NCBI RefSeq assembly: GCF_025673445.1 | Contig: NZ_JAOVQN010000017.1 | Span: forward strand, 54,735 to 118,734 | Length of the DNA: 64,000 bases | Origin: Ruegeria_B marisflavi | GTDB taxonomy: Bacteria > Pseudomonadota > Alphaproteobacteria > Rhodobacterales > Rhodobacteraceae | Reading direction: 5' to 3' | Shown here: positions 33,963-43,539 of the stretch, in pieces | Layout: each line of letters starts with the position of its first letter | How positions within the stretch are numbered: the first letter of the stretch is position 1 | Made by a program: the position numbers and the translations under genes | The notes under the pieces: model-generated | Database searches by the model: none | Told to the model about the DNA's origin: nothing | Seen by the model: the letters and a program-made list of their open reading frames with translations, nothing else

Positions 33963-34457
33963 TTATTCGATGATGACCAGCGGGGTGCCGAATTCCACGG
34001 CGTCGCCGTCACCCACCAGGATGCGTTTGACGGTCCCGGCGCGCGGGGCATGGATGTGGTTCATGGTCTTCATCGCTTCGACGATCAGCAGCGTATCGCC
34101 TTCGGAGACGCTGGCACCAACAGATACAAAGGGCGCCGCGCCCGGTTCAGCCTGGAGATAGATCGTCCCGACCATGGGCGAGGTCACTGCTCCGGGATGG
34201 GCGGCAGGATCCTCGATTGCTGCGGGTGCGGCGGTGGGCGCTGCCGGTGCCGCCGCTGCGGCGACGGGGGCGGCGGGAACAGCCATTTGGATCGGTGCGG
34301 CGGCCAGCGCCGGTGACACTCGGCTTACGCGCACGTTCAGGCTGTCGTCCTCGCCATACTCGCGTTTTACCTGCAACTCGGTCAGGTCGTTTTCCCGCAG
34401 CAGTTCGGCCAGTGCCTTGATGAATGCCACGTCCGCTTCGTGTCTGGTGTCTGTCAT
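33963..34457 (-). CDS. accB: acetyl-CoA carboxylase, biotin carboxyl carrier protein
   Basis: A 164-aa BCCP. The N-terminal helical part (HEADVAFIKALAELLRENDLTELQVKRE) is followed by an Ala/Pro-rich flexible linker (about 55-85) and the biotinyl domain with the biotin-attachment lysine in EAMKTM (about residue 129). It shuttles carboxylated biotin between AccC and the carboxyltransferase. First gene of the accB-accC operon. Confidence 0.97.
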   Translation of the reverse strand: MTDTRHEADVAFIKALAELLRENDLTELQVKREYGEDDSLNVRVSRVSPALAAAPIQMAVPAAPVAAAAAPAAPTAAPAAIEDPAAHPGAVTSPMVGTIYLQAEPGAAPFVSVGASVSEGDTLLIVEAMKTMNHIHAPRAGTVKRILVGDGDAVEFGTPLVIIE

Positions 34458-34606
34458 GAGTATCCTCGACGGTTCCCCTGGGCCCGTTGTTGATGACCGG
34501 GCTCCGTGTATTACGCGGCGTTATAGGCCAAGCGACTGCCCATGAAAAGCGCCGTATCGAATGCAAAGATGGGAGCGGTGCGGGTATTTTGCGAGGGGAA
34601 ACGAGA

Positions 34607-35143
34607 TCAAAGCGGCATACCGGACAGTTTAGCCACAAGTTCCGGCAGCTTGCGGGCGCCGAATTTCTCAAGCAGACGCGCGCGGTGCGCTTCGATCGTT
34701 CGATAGCTCAGCCCAAGCTCCGCCCCGACTTCTTTGGCGGAGAGGCCACGGCAGGTCAGCAGCGCCACATCACGTTCGCGTGGTGTCAACTCGATCACGC
34801 GACGTTCTTCCGAGATATCGGCAAAGCTCCATATGCCATGGCGAAACGGGTCTTCCGGTGTCAGTGACTTGCCACGTGCCCGGCACCAGAACAAATCGCC
34901 GCTGCGCCGCCGCATGATCCGTTCGTCCGTGTAATACCCTGTCTCCAGCATGGCTTGCAGGCCACGCTTGCCGATACGTTCGAAATCCTCGTGGCTGGGA
35001 TAGAGGTTTAGCAGTGGCATGTCGCGATAGTCACCCTCGTTGCCGCCGAACATCGAGGCGAAATGCAGGTTGCACCGCCGAATGATGCGGTTCTCCAGTT
35101 CCACTAGCCCGATGGGGGCATATTCGAAGGCGGGGTCACTCAT
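34607..35143 (-). CDS. PAS-domain LuxR-type transcriptional regulator
   Basis: A 178-aa protein. An N-terminal PAS-like sensor (APIGLVELENRIIRRCNLHFASMFG, then LFWCRARGKSL and GIWSFADISEERR) is joined to a LuxR/GerE helix-turn-helix (LTPRERDVALLTCRGLSAKEVGAELGLSYRTIEAHRARLLEKFGA). Start ATG 35143 gives this arrangement; the longer open frame upstream is antisense to the thiolase gene. It is divergent from the thiolase/acyl-CoA synthetase/SDR operon with an 87-bp gap, so it may regulate those genes. Ligand unknown. Confidence 0.85.
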   Translation of the reverse strand: MSDPAFEYAPIGLVELENRIIRRCNLHFASMFGGNEGDYRDMPLLNLYPSHEDFERIGKRGLQAMLETGYYTDERIMRRRSGDLFWCRARGKSLTPEDPFRHGIWSFADISEERRVIELTPRERDVALLTCRGLSAKEVGAELGLSYRTIEAHRARLLEKFGARKLPELVAKLSGMPL

Positions 35144-35230
35144 TACGGCATCGTGGCGGGTATTTCTACGGAATTGAAGCGAAAGCTGTGTCTTGGCAGG
35201 ATTTGACGCAGATCTTTGGGGGAGAGAACC

Positions 35231-36391
35231 ATGGTTTACATTGCTGGCTGGGGACATACCAAGTTCGGAAAGCTGACGGATATGTCGCTGGAGGACATGA
35301 TCACCGCCGCGGGCCGCGAGGCTCTGAGCGATGCGGGTATCGGGGCCGAGGCTGTCGACGGCGTCTGGATCGGGCATTTCAACGGCGGGCTGGTGCCGGA
35401 TGGGTTCCCGGCGTCGCTGGCGATGAGCATCGACCCGGCACTGCGATACAAGCCGGCAACGCGGCTTGAGAATGCCTGTGCCTCGGGGTCCGCGGCGGTC
35501 TTTGCGGCCCGCCAGGCGATCCTGTCGGGCGAGGCGCGTGTGGCGTTGGTGATCGGGGTGGAGAAGATGACCCACCTGCCCACCGCCGAGGTGGCCGCCG
35601 CCCTGGGCCATGCCGCCTATCAAAAGGAAGAGGCGGGCCTGTCCTTTCCGGGCGTATTTGCGATGTTCGCGCAAGCCTATTTCAACCGCTACGGCGACCA
35701 GGGCCGGGCGCTGGCCCGAATCGCCGCTAAGAACCACGGCAATTCGGTGAACAACCCGTTGGCGCAGTTGCAGAAACCGTTTGACGAGGAGTTCTGCGCT
35801 GAGGTCTCGGACCGCAACCCCGTCATCGCGGCGCCGCTGAAGAAAACCGACTGTTCGCTGGTGTCCGACGGGGCAGCGGCACTGGTGCTGGTGGCCGAGG
35901 ATCTTTTGGGCGACGTGGCCAAGGCGGTGCGAATGCGGGCGGTGGCGCAGGTCAACGACATCTTGCCGATGTCCCGGCGCGATCTGCTGGCCTTTGAGGG
36001 GCCGCGCAAGGCCATTCACGCGGCCTATGCCCGGGCCGGTATCTCGGTCGGGGATCTCGATGTGGCCGAGGTGCATGACTGCTTCACCATTGCCGAGTTG
36101 CTGATCTACGAGGCGATGGGGCTGGCCGTGCATGGCCGCGCGGCCGACGTTCTGGACGGTGGCGTGGTACATCGCGGCGGCCGGTTGCCGGTGAACCTGT
36201 CGGGCGGCCTCAAGGCCAAGGGGCATCCGGTCGGCGCCACCGGCGTTTCGATGCACACGCTGGTGGCCCGGCAGGTCATCGGACAGGCGGATGCCATGCA
36301 GCACCCGGGCGCCGAATTGGGGTTGGTGTTCAACATGGGCGGATCGGGCGTAGCCAACTATGCCTCGATCCTCGAAGGGGTAAAGGCATGA
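35231..36391 (+). CDS. thiolase family protein (acetyl-CoA acetyltransferase-like)
   Basis: A 386-aa thiolase-superfamily protein. The nucleophilic Cys is in ENACASGSAAVFAARQAI (about residue 85); VHDCFTIAE and GGLKAKGHPVGATG near the C-terminus supply the other active-site residues. The sequence is nearer the SCP2/lipid-transfer thiolase group than classical PhaA/FadA. ATG 35231 follows GGGGGAGAG. Its stop overlaps the next gene by 4 bp, so with the acyl-CoA synthetase and SDR it forms a three-gene operon, probably for a short- or medium-chain acid. Confidence 0.87.
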   Translation: MVYIAGWGHTKFGKLTDMSLEDMITAAGREALSDAGIGAEAVDGVWIGHFNGGLVPDGFPASLAMSIDPALRYKPATRLENACASGSAAVFAARQAILSGEARVALVIGVEKMTHLPTAEVAAALGHAAYQKEEAGLSFPGVFAMFAQAYFNRYGDQGRALARIAAKNHGNSVNNPLAQLQKPFDEEFCAEVSDRNPVIAAPLKKTDCSLVSDGAAALVLVAEDLLGDVAKAVRMRAVAQVNDILPMSRRDLLAFEGPRKAIHAAYARAGISVGDLDVAEVHDCFTIAELLIYEAMGLAVHGRAADVLDGGVVHRGGRLPVNLSGGLKAKGHPVGATGVSMHTLVARQVIGQADAMQHPGAELGLVFNMGGSGVANYASILEGVKA

Positions 36392-37890
36392 ACATCGGCC
36401 TTTGGCTGGCACGTCAGGCCCAGCTGAACGGCCCACGGCCGGCGCTGTTCCGGGGCCGCGAGGCGGTTGCCGATTACGCGGGCTTTCATGCCCGCGCGGC
36501 ATCGGTGGCTGGTTGGTTGGTGGCGCAGGGGGTGCAATCCGGAGATCGGGTCGCGATCTTCATGAAGAACAGCCCGGATTACCTGATCGTGCAATACGGC
36601 ATCTGGTATGCCGGTGCGGCCGCTGTTCCCATCAATGCCAAGCTGCACGGGCGCGAGGCGGCGTTCATTCTGGACGATTCCGACACCACGATCACCTTCG
36701 CCTCGCCGGAGCTCGGCCTCGCGCTGGCCGAGGCCGGAGCGCGGGGGCGGATCATCGATACCGAGTCCAGAGAGTTCGCGGCGGTACTCGAGGCCGACCC
36801 CATTGCGGAACCCGCGCAACGCGATCCGACCGATCTGGCTTGGCTTTTCTACACTTCGGGCACCACCGGCAAACCCAAGGGCGTGATGATCACCCACCGG
36901 ATGCTCATGGCCGTCTCGCTCGCCTATCCGGTGGACGTGGTGGAGGCCGAGGACGCAATCCTTTACGCCGCGCCGATGAGCCACGGCGCCGGGCTCTACA
37001 ACATGATCCACGTGCTGAGGGGGGCTCGCCACGTCTGCCCGGTTTCGGGTGGTTTCGAGCCTCAGGAGATCTTTGACCTTGCCCGGCATTTCGAGCGGGT
37101 GCAGATGTTTGCCGCGCCCACCATGGTCAAACGGATGACCGAGGTCGCCCGTGCCACCGGCCAGACCGGGACGGGGCTGCGTACCGTGGTCTATGCCGGT
37201 GGGCCAATGTACCTCTCGGACATTATCGAGGCGGTTGATCAATTCGGTCCGATCTTTGTCCAGATCTATGGACAGGGCGAATGCCCCATGGGGATCACGG
37301 CACTTTCGCGCCATGATGTGGCGGACCGCTCTCACCCACGCTGGCGTGAGCGACTCGCCAGTGTCGGCCGCGCGCAAGGCCCGGTCGAGGTGCGTATCGG
37401 CGACGCCGAGGGCAGGCCGCTGTCGGCCGGAACACATGGCGAGATCATGGTGCGCGGCGACGTTGTGATGCCCGGCTATTGGCGCAATCCCGAAGCCACC
37501 GCCAAGACGATACGTGACGGCTGGCTGATGACCGGCGATATGGGTTTTATGGATGCGGACGGCTACGTGACCCTTCAGGACCGTTCCAAGGACATGATCA
37601 TCTCGGGCGGCTCCAACATCTATCCTCGCGAGGTCGAGGAGGTCTTGTTGACCCATCCCGAGGTGCGCGAGGCATCAGTGGTGGGCCGGACGCATCCGGA
37701 ATGGGGCGAGGAGGTGGTGGCCTTTGTCGTCGGTTCCGCGACGGCCGAGGCGCTCGACCGTCTGTGCGTCGAGAATATCGCCCGGTTCAAGCGGCCAAAA
37801 CACTATCGCTGGCTCGATGAGCTGCCCAAGAACAACTATGGCAAAGTGCTCAAGACCGAGCTGCGCCGGATGCTGGTAGAAGAGAAATGA
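36388..37890 (+). CDS. AMP-dependent acyl-CoA synthetase/ligase
   Basis: A 500-aa ANL-superfamily enzyme. The AMP-binding loop YTSGTTGKPKGVMITHR (about residue 155), the A5 motif IYGQGECPMG, A7 (GWLMTGDMGFMDADGYV), A8 (DRSKDMIISGGSNIYPREVEEVL) and the A10 lysine (KNNYGKVLKTELR) are all intact. It activates an acid to its CoA ester through an acyl-adenylate. Substrate is not readable from the motifs. Overlaps its neighbours by 4 bp at both ends, so strongly coupled. Confidence 0.92.
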   Translation: MNIGLWLARQAQLNGPRPALFRGREAVADYAGFHARAASVAGWLVAQGVQSGDRVAIFMKNSPDYLIVQYGIWYAGAAAVPINAKLHGREAAFILDDSDTTITFASPELGLALAEAGARGRIIDTESREFAAVLEADPIAEPAQRDPTDLAWLFYTSGTTGKPKGVMITHRMLMAVSLAYPVDVVEAEDAILYAAPMSHGAGLYNMIHVLRGARHVCPVSGGFEPQEIFDLARHFERVQMFAAPTMVKRMTEVARATGQTGTGLRTVVYAGGPMYLSDIIEAVDQFGPIFVQIYGQGECPMGITALSRHDVADRSHPRWRERLASVGRAQGPVEVRIGDAEGRPLSAGTHGEIMVRGDVVMPGYWRNPEATAKTIRDGWLMTGDMGFMDADGYVTLQDRSKDMIISGGSNIYPREVEEVLLTHPEVREASVVGRTHPEWGEEVVAFVVGSATAEALDRLCVENIARFKRPKHYRWLDELPKNNYGKVLKTELRRMLVEEK

Positions 37891-38690
37891 CAGATCTGCG
37901 CGGGAAAACAGCACTGGTCACCGGATCGGTCCAGGGGATCGGTCTGGCAATTGCCGAAGCGCTGGCCGCGGCGGGCGCGCGGATCGCGGTGCACGGGTTG
38001 GCTGATGCGACACAGGCTGAAACCGCCTGCGCTGGATTGCTGGAAAGAGGCGCGCCCGAGGCGCGGTTCTTTGCCGGTGATCTGCGCGACCCTGACCAGA
38101 TTGGTGCCATGATGCAGGAGGTCGCCCATTGGGGTGGCGCCGACATTCTGGTGAACAACGCAGGCATCCAGCATACCGCCTGGCTGTCGGACATGCCCGG
38201 CACAACATGGGAGGCGATTCTCGCCATCAACCTGAGCGCTGCCTTCTACACCATGCAGGCCGCCTTGCCGGCGATGGCCGAGCGTGGCTATGGCCGGGTG
38301 ATCAACATCGCCTCGGTGCATGGGCTGGTCGCTTCCAAGCAGAAGGCGCCCTATGTGGCGGCCAAACATGGGTTGATCGGGCTGAGCAAGGTTGCGGCGC
38401 TTGAATATACCTCGAGGGGAAATCGGGCAAAGGGCGCGGTGACGGTCAATTGCATCTGCCCGGGCTGGACCGATACCGCAATCCTCGAACCGCAGATCGA
38501 GGCGCGCATGGCGGCGCTGGGTACGGATCGAGACACCGCCATGGCGGACATGATGAAGGAAAAGCAGCCCTCTCTGCGCGCATCGGATCCGACCGAGATC
38601 GGCGCGCTGGCGGTATGGCTCTGCTCACCGGTGGCGCACAACCTGACGGGCGCCGCGATTCCTGTCGATGGTGGTTGGACCGCGCAATAG
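37887..38690 (+). CDS. short-chain dehydrogenase, 3-hydroxybutyrate dehydrogenase-like
   Basis: A 267-aa classical SDR. NAD-binding TGSVQGIG (about residues 12-19), NNAG at about 91, catalytic Ser in IASVHG, Tyr-x-x-x-Lys in YVAAKHG, and a C-terminal IPVDGGWTAQ. The pattern VHGLVASKQKAPYVAAKHGLIGL...CPGWTDT and the extended Gln-rich region (EKQPSLRASDPTEIGALAVWL) match D-3-hydroxybutyrate dehydrogenases (BdhA). It completes the operon with thiolase and acyl-CoA synthetase, pointing to ketone-body or hydroxy-acid use. Its stop abuts the stop of the convergent glycosyltransferase. Confidence 0.85.
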   Translation: MTDLRGKTALVTGSVQGIGLAIAEALAAAGARIAVHGLADATQAETACAGLLERGAPEARFFAGDLRDPDQIGAMMQEVAHWGGADILVNNAGIQHTAWLSDMPGTTWEAILAINLSAAFYTMQAALPAMAERGYGRVINIASVHGLVASKQKAPYVAAKHGLIGLSKVAALEYTSRGNRAKGAVTVNCICPGWTDTAILEPQIEARMAALGTDRDTAMADMMKEKQPSLRASDPTEIGALAVWLCSPVAHNLTGAAIPVDGGWTAQ

Positions 38691-39557
38691 TTACGCTCCA
38701 GAGAACCAGTCCGGCAGGCGGGTGCGGATGCGCGGCGTGTCACGCCGTGCCCGGACGACGCCGCGTTGCTCTTCGCGGACCGGCTCGACCGAGATCTCGG
38801 CATAGGCGCGCGGCTCGGCCTCTTCCCAAGGCAGTTCCGGCAGGGCCTCAAGCTGCTTGAAGAACCGGCGTGCGTCGGCGCCTGGATTGAGCCAGGCAGG
38901 GCCGGGGTTGCCGGTGCCGGGTTGGTCCGCCACCTCGCGCCGGTGTTGCGCCGATTTTGCCAGTTCGGTTGCGTTGGCGTATTTCAGGTGGACCAGATAG
39001 GCGCCGCGCGGCATCACGAACGGAAAGCGCGCGACCCGTGCGGGGCGCAGCTGAACCCCATGCAGCTTCAATCCCACGCGGTTTCGCACCGCCCAGGCTT
39101 TGGAATAGTTTCCGGTGAAAAGCGCGCTGCGCCGTGCGCTCAGAACCGGCTGACCCTCGGCCAGAGTCGCGTCGCTGGCCGTTTCGCCCAAGTTCAGACC
39201 CAAGGCAAACAGTGCATTTGTATCCTGCTGCGTGAAGAAATCCGCAAAATCGCGATATCGTGCCGGATCGAGGCAAATCAGCTCGTCCGCATCGGTTCGG
39301 ATCACCCAGTCATAGATCTGGTTCAGCCCGTTCTGGAACGCGTTCAGCATGTCGCCCCGGCGGTTGTCGAAGTTGCTCAAATCCTCGCGCGGAATGGTGA
39401 TGACGCTCGCCCCAGGGCAGACACGGGCGATTTCGGGATCTGCTCCATGGGCGACGACAATAAGGTTCCCCGCTCCCAGATGGCGGGAGAAATGGGTATA
39501 CCATTGGTCCAGTGCCCAATAGTCCCGGTAAACCATCGTGATGGCGCAGATCTTCAT
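38691..39557 (-). CDS. glycosyltransferase family 2-like protein
   Basis: A 288-aa protein with a GT-A-like start (MKICAITMVYRDYWALDQWYTHF) and a DxD metal/nucleotide motif in WVIRTDADELICLD (about residue 92). The middle contains LFTGNYSKAWAVRN and HGVQLRPARVARFPFVMPRGAYLVHLKY, seen in roseobacter family-2/92-type transferases. It probably acts on a surface polysaccharide or glycan, but no glycan cluster is near. It lies downstream of the liv operon terminator and is convergent with the SDR gene without any gap. Confidence 0.75.
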   Translation of the reverse strand: MKICAITMVYRDYWALDQWYTHFSRHLGAGNLIVVAHGADPEIARVCPGASVITIPREDLSNFDNRRGDMLNAFQNGLNQIYDWVIRTDADELICLDPARYRDFADFFTQQDTNALFALGLNLGETASDATLAEGQPVLSARRSALFTGNYSKAWAVRNRVGLKLHGVQLRPARVARFPFVMPRGAYLVHLKYANATELAKSAQHRREVADQPGTGNPGPAWLNPGADARRFFKQLEALPELPWEEAEPRAYAEISVEPVREEQRGVVRARRDTPRIRTRLPDWFSGA

Positions 39558-39601
39558 GCCAGCATCTAGTCAGGTACCAGCCTGACCGGCAAGCACCGGC
39601 G

Positions 39602-39630
39602 AAAAAAAACCGGCGCCCTATGGGTGCCGG
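39602..39630 (-). terminator. Rho-independent terminator of the liv operon
   Basis: CCGGCGCCC-TAT-GGGTGCCGG (one G-U pair) with eight As on the plus-strand left side. On the minus strand that is a GC-rich stem followed by T8, a textbook terminator after livF. Confidence 0.9.
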
Positions 39631-39679
39631 TCCAAGTGTGTCGGCGCAGACCAAAGCCCGCGCGACGGGGAGTGTGGGT

Positions 39680-40435
39680 TCAGATCGCCAGGTACTCGGC
39701 CCGCAGTTCGGCGTTGCCTAGTACTTCCGCGGCCGATCCGTCGAACACGATGGTGCCGGTATCCAGGATCACGGCGCGGTCGGCCAGTTCCAGCGCACGC
39801 ACGGCGTTCTGTTCGACGATGATCGTGGTCATGCCCTGTTCCTTGATATGGATGAGCGTCTTTTCGATCTCGTCCACGATCACCGGCGCCAGACCTTCGT
39901 AAGGCTCGTCCAGAAGCAGCACCTTGATGTCACGCGCCAGCGCACGGGCGATGGCCAGCATCTGCTGTTCGCCGCCCGATAGGGTGACGCCTTCTTGCTT
40001 GCGACGTTCGCCCAACCGCGGGAAAAGCTCGTAGAGCCGTTCAAGCGACCAGCCCACGGGTGGTGCAATCTGTGCCAGTTGCAGGTTTTCCTCGACCGTC
40101 AGGCCGGGAATGATGCGTCGATCCTCGGGCACCAGCCCCAGACCGGCCTGGGCCGCCTGATAGCTGGTCATCTTGTGCAGCGGCTGGTGGTCCAGCCAGA
40201 TCTCGCCATGGGTTACCATCGGCGATCCGGCGCGCGCAATCGAGCGCAGGGTCGAGGTCTTGCCTGCCCCGTTCCGCCCCAGCAGTGCCAGGATCTCGCC
40301 CTCGTGTACATTGAAGTTGACGCCCTGCACGATATAGCTTTCGCCGTAATAGGCGTGCATGTCCCAGATCGACAGAAAGGCCGGTGCGGTGGTGGCCTGG
40401 TTGGCGTTCTTGGAGAAATCGGGTTTTACGTTCAT
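39680..40435 (-). CDS. livF: liv-type ABC transporter, ATP-binding subunit LivF
   Basis: A 251-aa ATPase of the branched-chain amino-acid (HAAT) family. Walker A GRNGAGKTSTLRSI, signature LSGGEQQMLAIARAL, Walker B VLLLDEPYEGLAP. The start MNVKPDF at 40435 follows GAGAGGAT; an in-frame ATG 18 bp upstream is possible. Last gene of livJHMGF. Substrates of this family include branched-chain amino acids, urea, short-chain amides and aromatic acids. Confidence 0.93.
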   Translation of the reverse strand: MNVKPDFSKNANQATTAPAFLSIWDMHAYYGESYIVQGVNFNVHEGEILALLGRNGAGKTSTLRSIARAGSPMVTHGEIWLDHQPLHKMTSYQAAQAGLGLVPEDRRIIPGLTVEENLQLAQIAPPVGWSLERLYELFPRLGERRKQEGVTLSGGEQQMLAIARALARDIKVLLLDEPYEGLAPVIVDEIEKTLIHIKEQGMTTIIVEQNAVRALELADRAVILDTGTIVFDGSAAEVLGNAELRAEYLAI

Positions 40436-40505
40436 TGGTTTATCCTCTCTCACTCATCTTGTCCGAAAACCGGGGCCCGCTTTTCGGGATGAGTGACGCA
40501 CTCCC

Positions 40506-41261
40506 TTACGCGCTTTCGCCCAGATAGGCTTCGCGAACCTTCGGGTGGCCCTTGATGTTTTCCGGCGAATCCTCGACCAGAGGCGTGCCCTGCGCCAGCA
40601 CCGTGATCCGGTCGGCCAGCGAGAACACGACATGCATGTCATGCTCGATGATGGCGATGGTAATATCGCGCTCGGCTTTGATCTGCTTGAGCAGATCGAT
40701 CGTGTTGTTGGTATCCGCCCGTGCCATACCGGCCGTAGGTTCGTCGAGAAGCAGCAGACGCGGCTCCTGGCTGAGGCACATGCCGATCTCCAGCCGACGC
40801 TTGTCGCCCCGCGACATGGCCGCTGCATGCATGTTGCGCTTGTCGGCCATGTTCATTTCTTCCAGCATGTGCATGGCCCGTTCCAGGACATCAGTCTGGC
40901 GGTTCACAGACGGCAGGGCGTTCAGTTCAAACGCACCGTCACGCTTGGCGAAACAGGGGATCATCATGTTTTCCAGAACGGTGAGATCGCCAAAGATCTC
41001 GGGTGTCTGGAACACGCGGGAGATGCCCATCTGGTTGATCTCAAAGGGCGCGCGGCCCAGCACCGACTGACCGTCGAACATGACGCTGCCTGTATCGGGG
41101 ATCAACTTGCCCACCAGACAGTTGAGCAGGGTGGACTTGCCCGCGCCATTCGGGCCGATGATCGCGTGAACGGTGTTTTCAGCCACGCTCAGGTTGACGT
41201 CGGACAGAGCCTGAAGGCCACCGAACCGTTTGCCCACGTTCTTGATTTCGAGAATACCCAT
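40506..41261 (-). CDS. livG: liv-type ABC transporter, ATP-binding subunit LivG
   Basis: A 251-aa ATPase. Walker A GPNGAGKSTLLNCL, signature-region MSRGDKRRLEIGMCL (SRGD in place of LSGGQ-like SYGQ, a noticeable variation), Walker B LLLLDEPTAGMA. It pairs with LivF to drive the LivHM channel. Placed between livM and livF with short gaps. Confidence 0.93.
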   Translation of the reverse strand: MGILEIKNVGKRFGGLQALSDVNLSVAENTVHAIIGPNGAGKSTLLNCLVGKLIPDTGSVMFDGQSVLGRAPFEINQMGISRVFQTPEIFGDLTVLENMMIPCFAKRDGAFELNALPSVNRQTDVLERAMHMLEEMNMADKRNMHAAAMSRGDKRRLEIGMCLSQEPRLLLLDEPTAGMARADTNNTIDLLKQIKAERDITIAIIEHDMHVVFSLADRITVLAQGTPLVEDSPENIKGHPKVREAYLGESA

Positions 41262-41273
41262 GGTTCCGGCTCC

Positions 41274-42476
41274 TTATTCCGCAGGCTCTTGTTTGGTCTC
41301 GGCTTCCGCCGTGTCCTTGCCGCGATTGCGGATCCACTTGCCCAGCCTCTGACCGCCTTCGACGAGGCCACCCGGCAGGAAGATCACCACCAGCATGAAC
41401 AGGATCCCGAGAGTCAGATGCCAGCCTTTGCCAATGAACGGGTGAACGATGAAAACCATGAAGTCCTCGATCCCGTCCGGCAGGAAGCTGAACCACTGGT
41501 GCAGGATGGTGTCGTTGATCTTCGAGAAGATGTTCTCGAAATACTTGATGAAGCCCGCGCCCAGAACTGGCCCGATCAAGGTACCCGCGCCGCCCAGGAT
41601 GGTCATCAGAACCACCTCGCCGCTTGCGGTCCACTGCATCCTCTCGGCACCCGCCAGTGGGTCCATCGCCGCCATCAGGCCACCGGCCAAACCGGCATAC
41701 ATGCCCGAGATGACAAAGGCCGCAAGTGTATAGGGGCGCGGATTGAGGCCGGTATAGTTCATCCGCTGCTGGTTCGATTTCACTGCCCGCAGCATCATCC
41801 CGAAGGGGGAGCGGAAGATGCGGATGGCAAGGTAGAACATGACCATCATGATCACGGCGCACAGGTAATAGCCCACGTTGAAATCGAAGCTCCAGGCGCC
41901 GAGGTCAAGCTTGTAGGTCGAGCGCATCGACAGGCCGAACAGATGCGGCATGTCGGGCAGGCTGGCACGGTGGAAAATCTGCGGATCGTCGGCATAGACC
42001 TGAAGCCCGGTTTCCCCGTTGGTCAGGTTGAACTTGGGGTTCGACAGCACCGAATAGGCCAGCGCAAAACTCATTTGTGCAAAGGCCAGTGTCAGGATCG
42101 AGAAGTAGATGCCCGAGCGGCGCAGGCTGACATAACCGATCAGCAGCGAGAACAGCGCGGCCACGACAACGCTCAGCGCGATGGCCGGGATCACGTTGTA
42201 GCTGAGCAGCTTGAACATCCACACGGCCGAATACGAGCCTACTCCCAGAAAGGCCGCGTGGCCGAAGCTGAGATAGCCGGTCAGGCCGAACAGGATGTTG
42301 AAGCCGATGGCGAAGATCCCGAAGATCACGAAGCGCTGCATCAGGTCGGGATAGCCCGCGTTGAACTGTGCCATTGCACTGCCTGCGGGAAACGGGTTCA
42401 GGATGAACGGCGCCAGCAGGGTGAGGATCGCCACGATGATCAGCAGCGAGGTGTCTTTCTTGTCCAGTCCCAGCAT
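41274..42476 (-). CDS. livM: liv-type ABC transporter, permease LivM
   Basis: A 400-aa inner-membrane permease with about ten hydrophobic helices. Landmarks: FGLTGYLSFGHAAFLGVGSYSA, AFVISGMYAGLAGGLMAA, and GGAGTLIGPVLGAGFIKYFENIFS. Longer than the usual 320-350 aa because of a periplasmic insert (about residues 150-205). It forms the channel with LivH. Three bases separate it from livH. Confidence 0.93.
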   Translation of the reverse strand: MLGLDKKDTSLLIIVAILTLLAPFILNPFPAGSAMAQFNAGYPDLMQRFVIFGIFAIGFNILFGLTGYLSFGHAAFLGVGSYSAVWMFKLLSYNVIPAIALSVVVAALFSLLIGYVSLRRSGIYFSILTLAFAQMSFALAYSVLSNPKFNLTNGETGLQVYADDPQIFHRASLPDMPHLFGLSMRSTYKLDLGAWSFDFNVGYYLCAVIMMVMFYLAIRIFRSPFGMMLRAVKSNQQRMNYTGLNPRPYTLAAFVISGMYAGLAGGLMAAMDPLAGAERMQWTASGEVVLMTILGGAGTLIGPVLGAGFIKYFENIFSKINDTILHQWFSFLPDGIEDFMVFIVHPFIGKGWHLTLGILFMLVVIFLPGGLVEGGQRLGKWIRNRGKDTAEAETKQEPAE

Positions 42477-42479
42477 GGG

Positions 42480-43511
42480 TTAGTCCTCCATCACGCCCTT
42501 GCGGCCCATAAGGCCCCGAGGACGGGTCAGCAGAATGATGATTGCGACCAGATAGATGATGATCTGGTTGATGCCCGGGATGGTCGTTGTGGCCCAGGTG
42601 GTCGAGGCAAAGCTTTCCAGCACACCCAGCAGGAATCCGGCGGCGACAGCGCCGGGCAGGCTGCCCATGCCGCCGACCACGACGACAACGAAGCTGAGCA
42701 CCAGGAAATCCATACCCATGTGATAGTTGGGCGGGTTGAGCGGCCCGTACATGACACCCGCCAGACCGGCGACACCGGCGGCGATGCCGAACATGATGGT
42801 AAACCGCTTGTCGATATTGATGCCCAACAGGCCCACGGTCTCGCGATCCGCCATGCCCGCGCGCACCACCATGCCGAAGGTGGTGAACTGGAGAAAGGCA
42901 AAGACGCCGCCAATGATCACCACCGAGAAGGCGAAATAGACCAGGCGCCAGATCGGATAGATGATCGCGTTCGGGTCAAAGCCCAGCATCAGCCCGATAT
43001 CGAGCGAGCCCTTGAGTGCCGAGGGTTCCGGCGTCTGGATCGGGTTGGCGCCGAAGAAGTATTTGATAATTTCCTGGAGCACGATGGCAAGGCCAAAGGT
43101 CACCAGGATCTGGTCGGCATGGGGGCGCTTGTAGAAATGCTTGATCAGCCCGCGCTCCATCGCATAGCCCACGGCCAGCATGATCGGGATGGCGAAAACA
43201 ACGGCCAGCGGTACCGACCAGTCGATGATCGTGGCCCCGACCTCGGGTCCGAACCAGGCTTCGATATAGGGGGTGTCAACCTTCAATGGATTGCCCAGAA
43301 AGTCCTTCTGGGTTTCGTCCACGGTCTGAAAGCTCAGGTTGAGCAGGCGCTGAACGGTGACGGCGCAGAAGGCGCCGATCATGAACAGGGCGCCATGGGC
43401 AAAGTTGACGACGCCCAGCGTCCCAAAGATCAGCGTAAGTCCCAGCGCAATCAGCGCATAGGCAGAGCCCTTGTCGAGCCCGTTCAGAATTTGCAGGATG
43501 ATTGCGTCCAT
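42480..43511 (-). CDS. livH: liv-type ABC transporter, permease LivH
   Basis: A 343-aa membrane permease. Starts MDAIILQILNGLDKGSAYALIALGLTLIFGTLGVVNFAHGALFMIGAF, the standard LivH opening, and ends with a GGMGSLPGAVAAGFLLGVLESF segment. It carries an insert after the second helix (about residues 55-85). An ATG 9 bp upstream is also in frame. Two hairpins lie between it and the upstream livJ-like gene. Confidence 0.93.
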   Translation of the reverse strand: MDAIILQILNGLDKGSAYALIALGLTLIFGTLGVVNFAHGALFMIGAFCAVTVQRLLNLSFQTVDETQKDFLGNPLKVDTPYIEAWFGPEVGATIIDWSVPLAVVFAIPIMLAVGYAMERGLIKHFYKRPHADQILVTFGLAIVLQEIIKYFFGANPIQTPEPSALKGSLDIGLMLGFDPNAIIYPIWRLVYFAFSVVIIGGVFAFLQFTTFGMVVRAGMADRETVGLLGINIDKRFTIMFGIAAGVAGLAGVMYGPLNPPNYHMGMDFLVLSFVVVVVGGMGSLPGAVAAGFLLGVLESFASTTWATTTIPGINQIIIYLVAIIILLTRPRGLMGRKGVMED

Positions 43512-43539
43512 CGTCCCCACCTTGTGGCTGGTACCGCAC

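Noticed and set aside
34607..36502. 631-aa protein spanning thiolase antisense and a LuxR domain
   Set aside because: Only the C-terminal 178 codons (from 35143) have a PAS-LuxR pattern; the rest is antisense to a well-supported thiolase gene.
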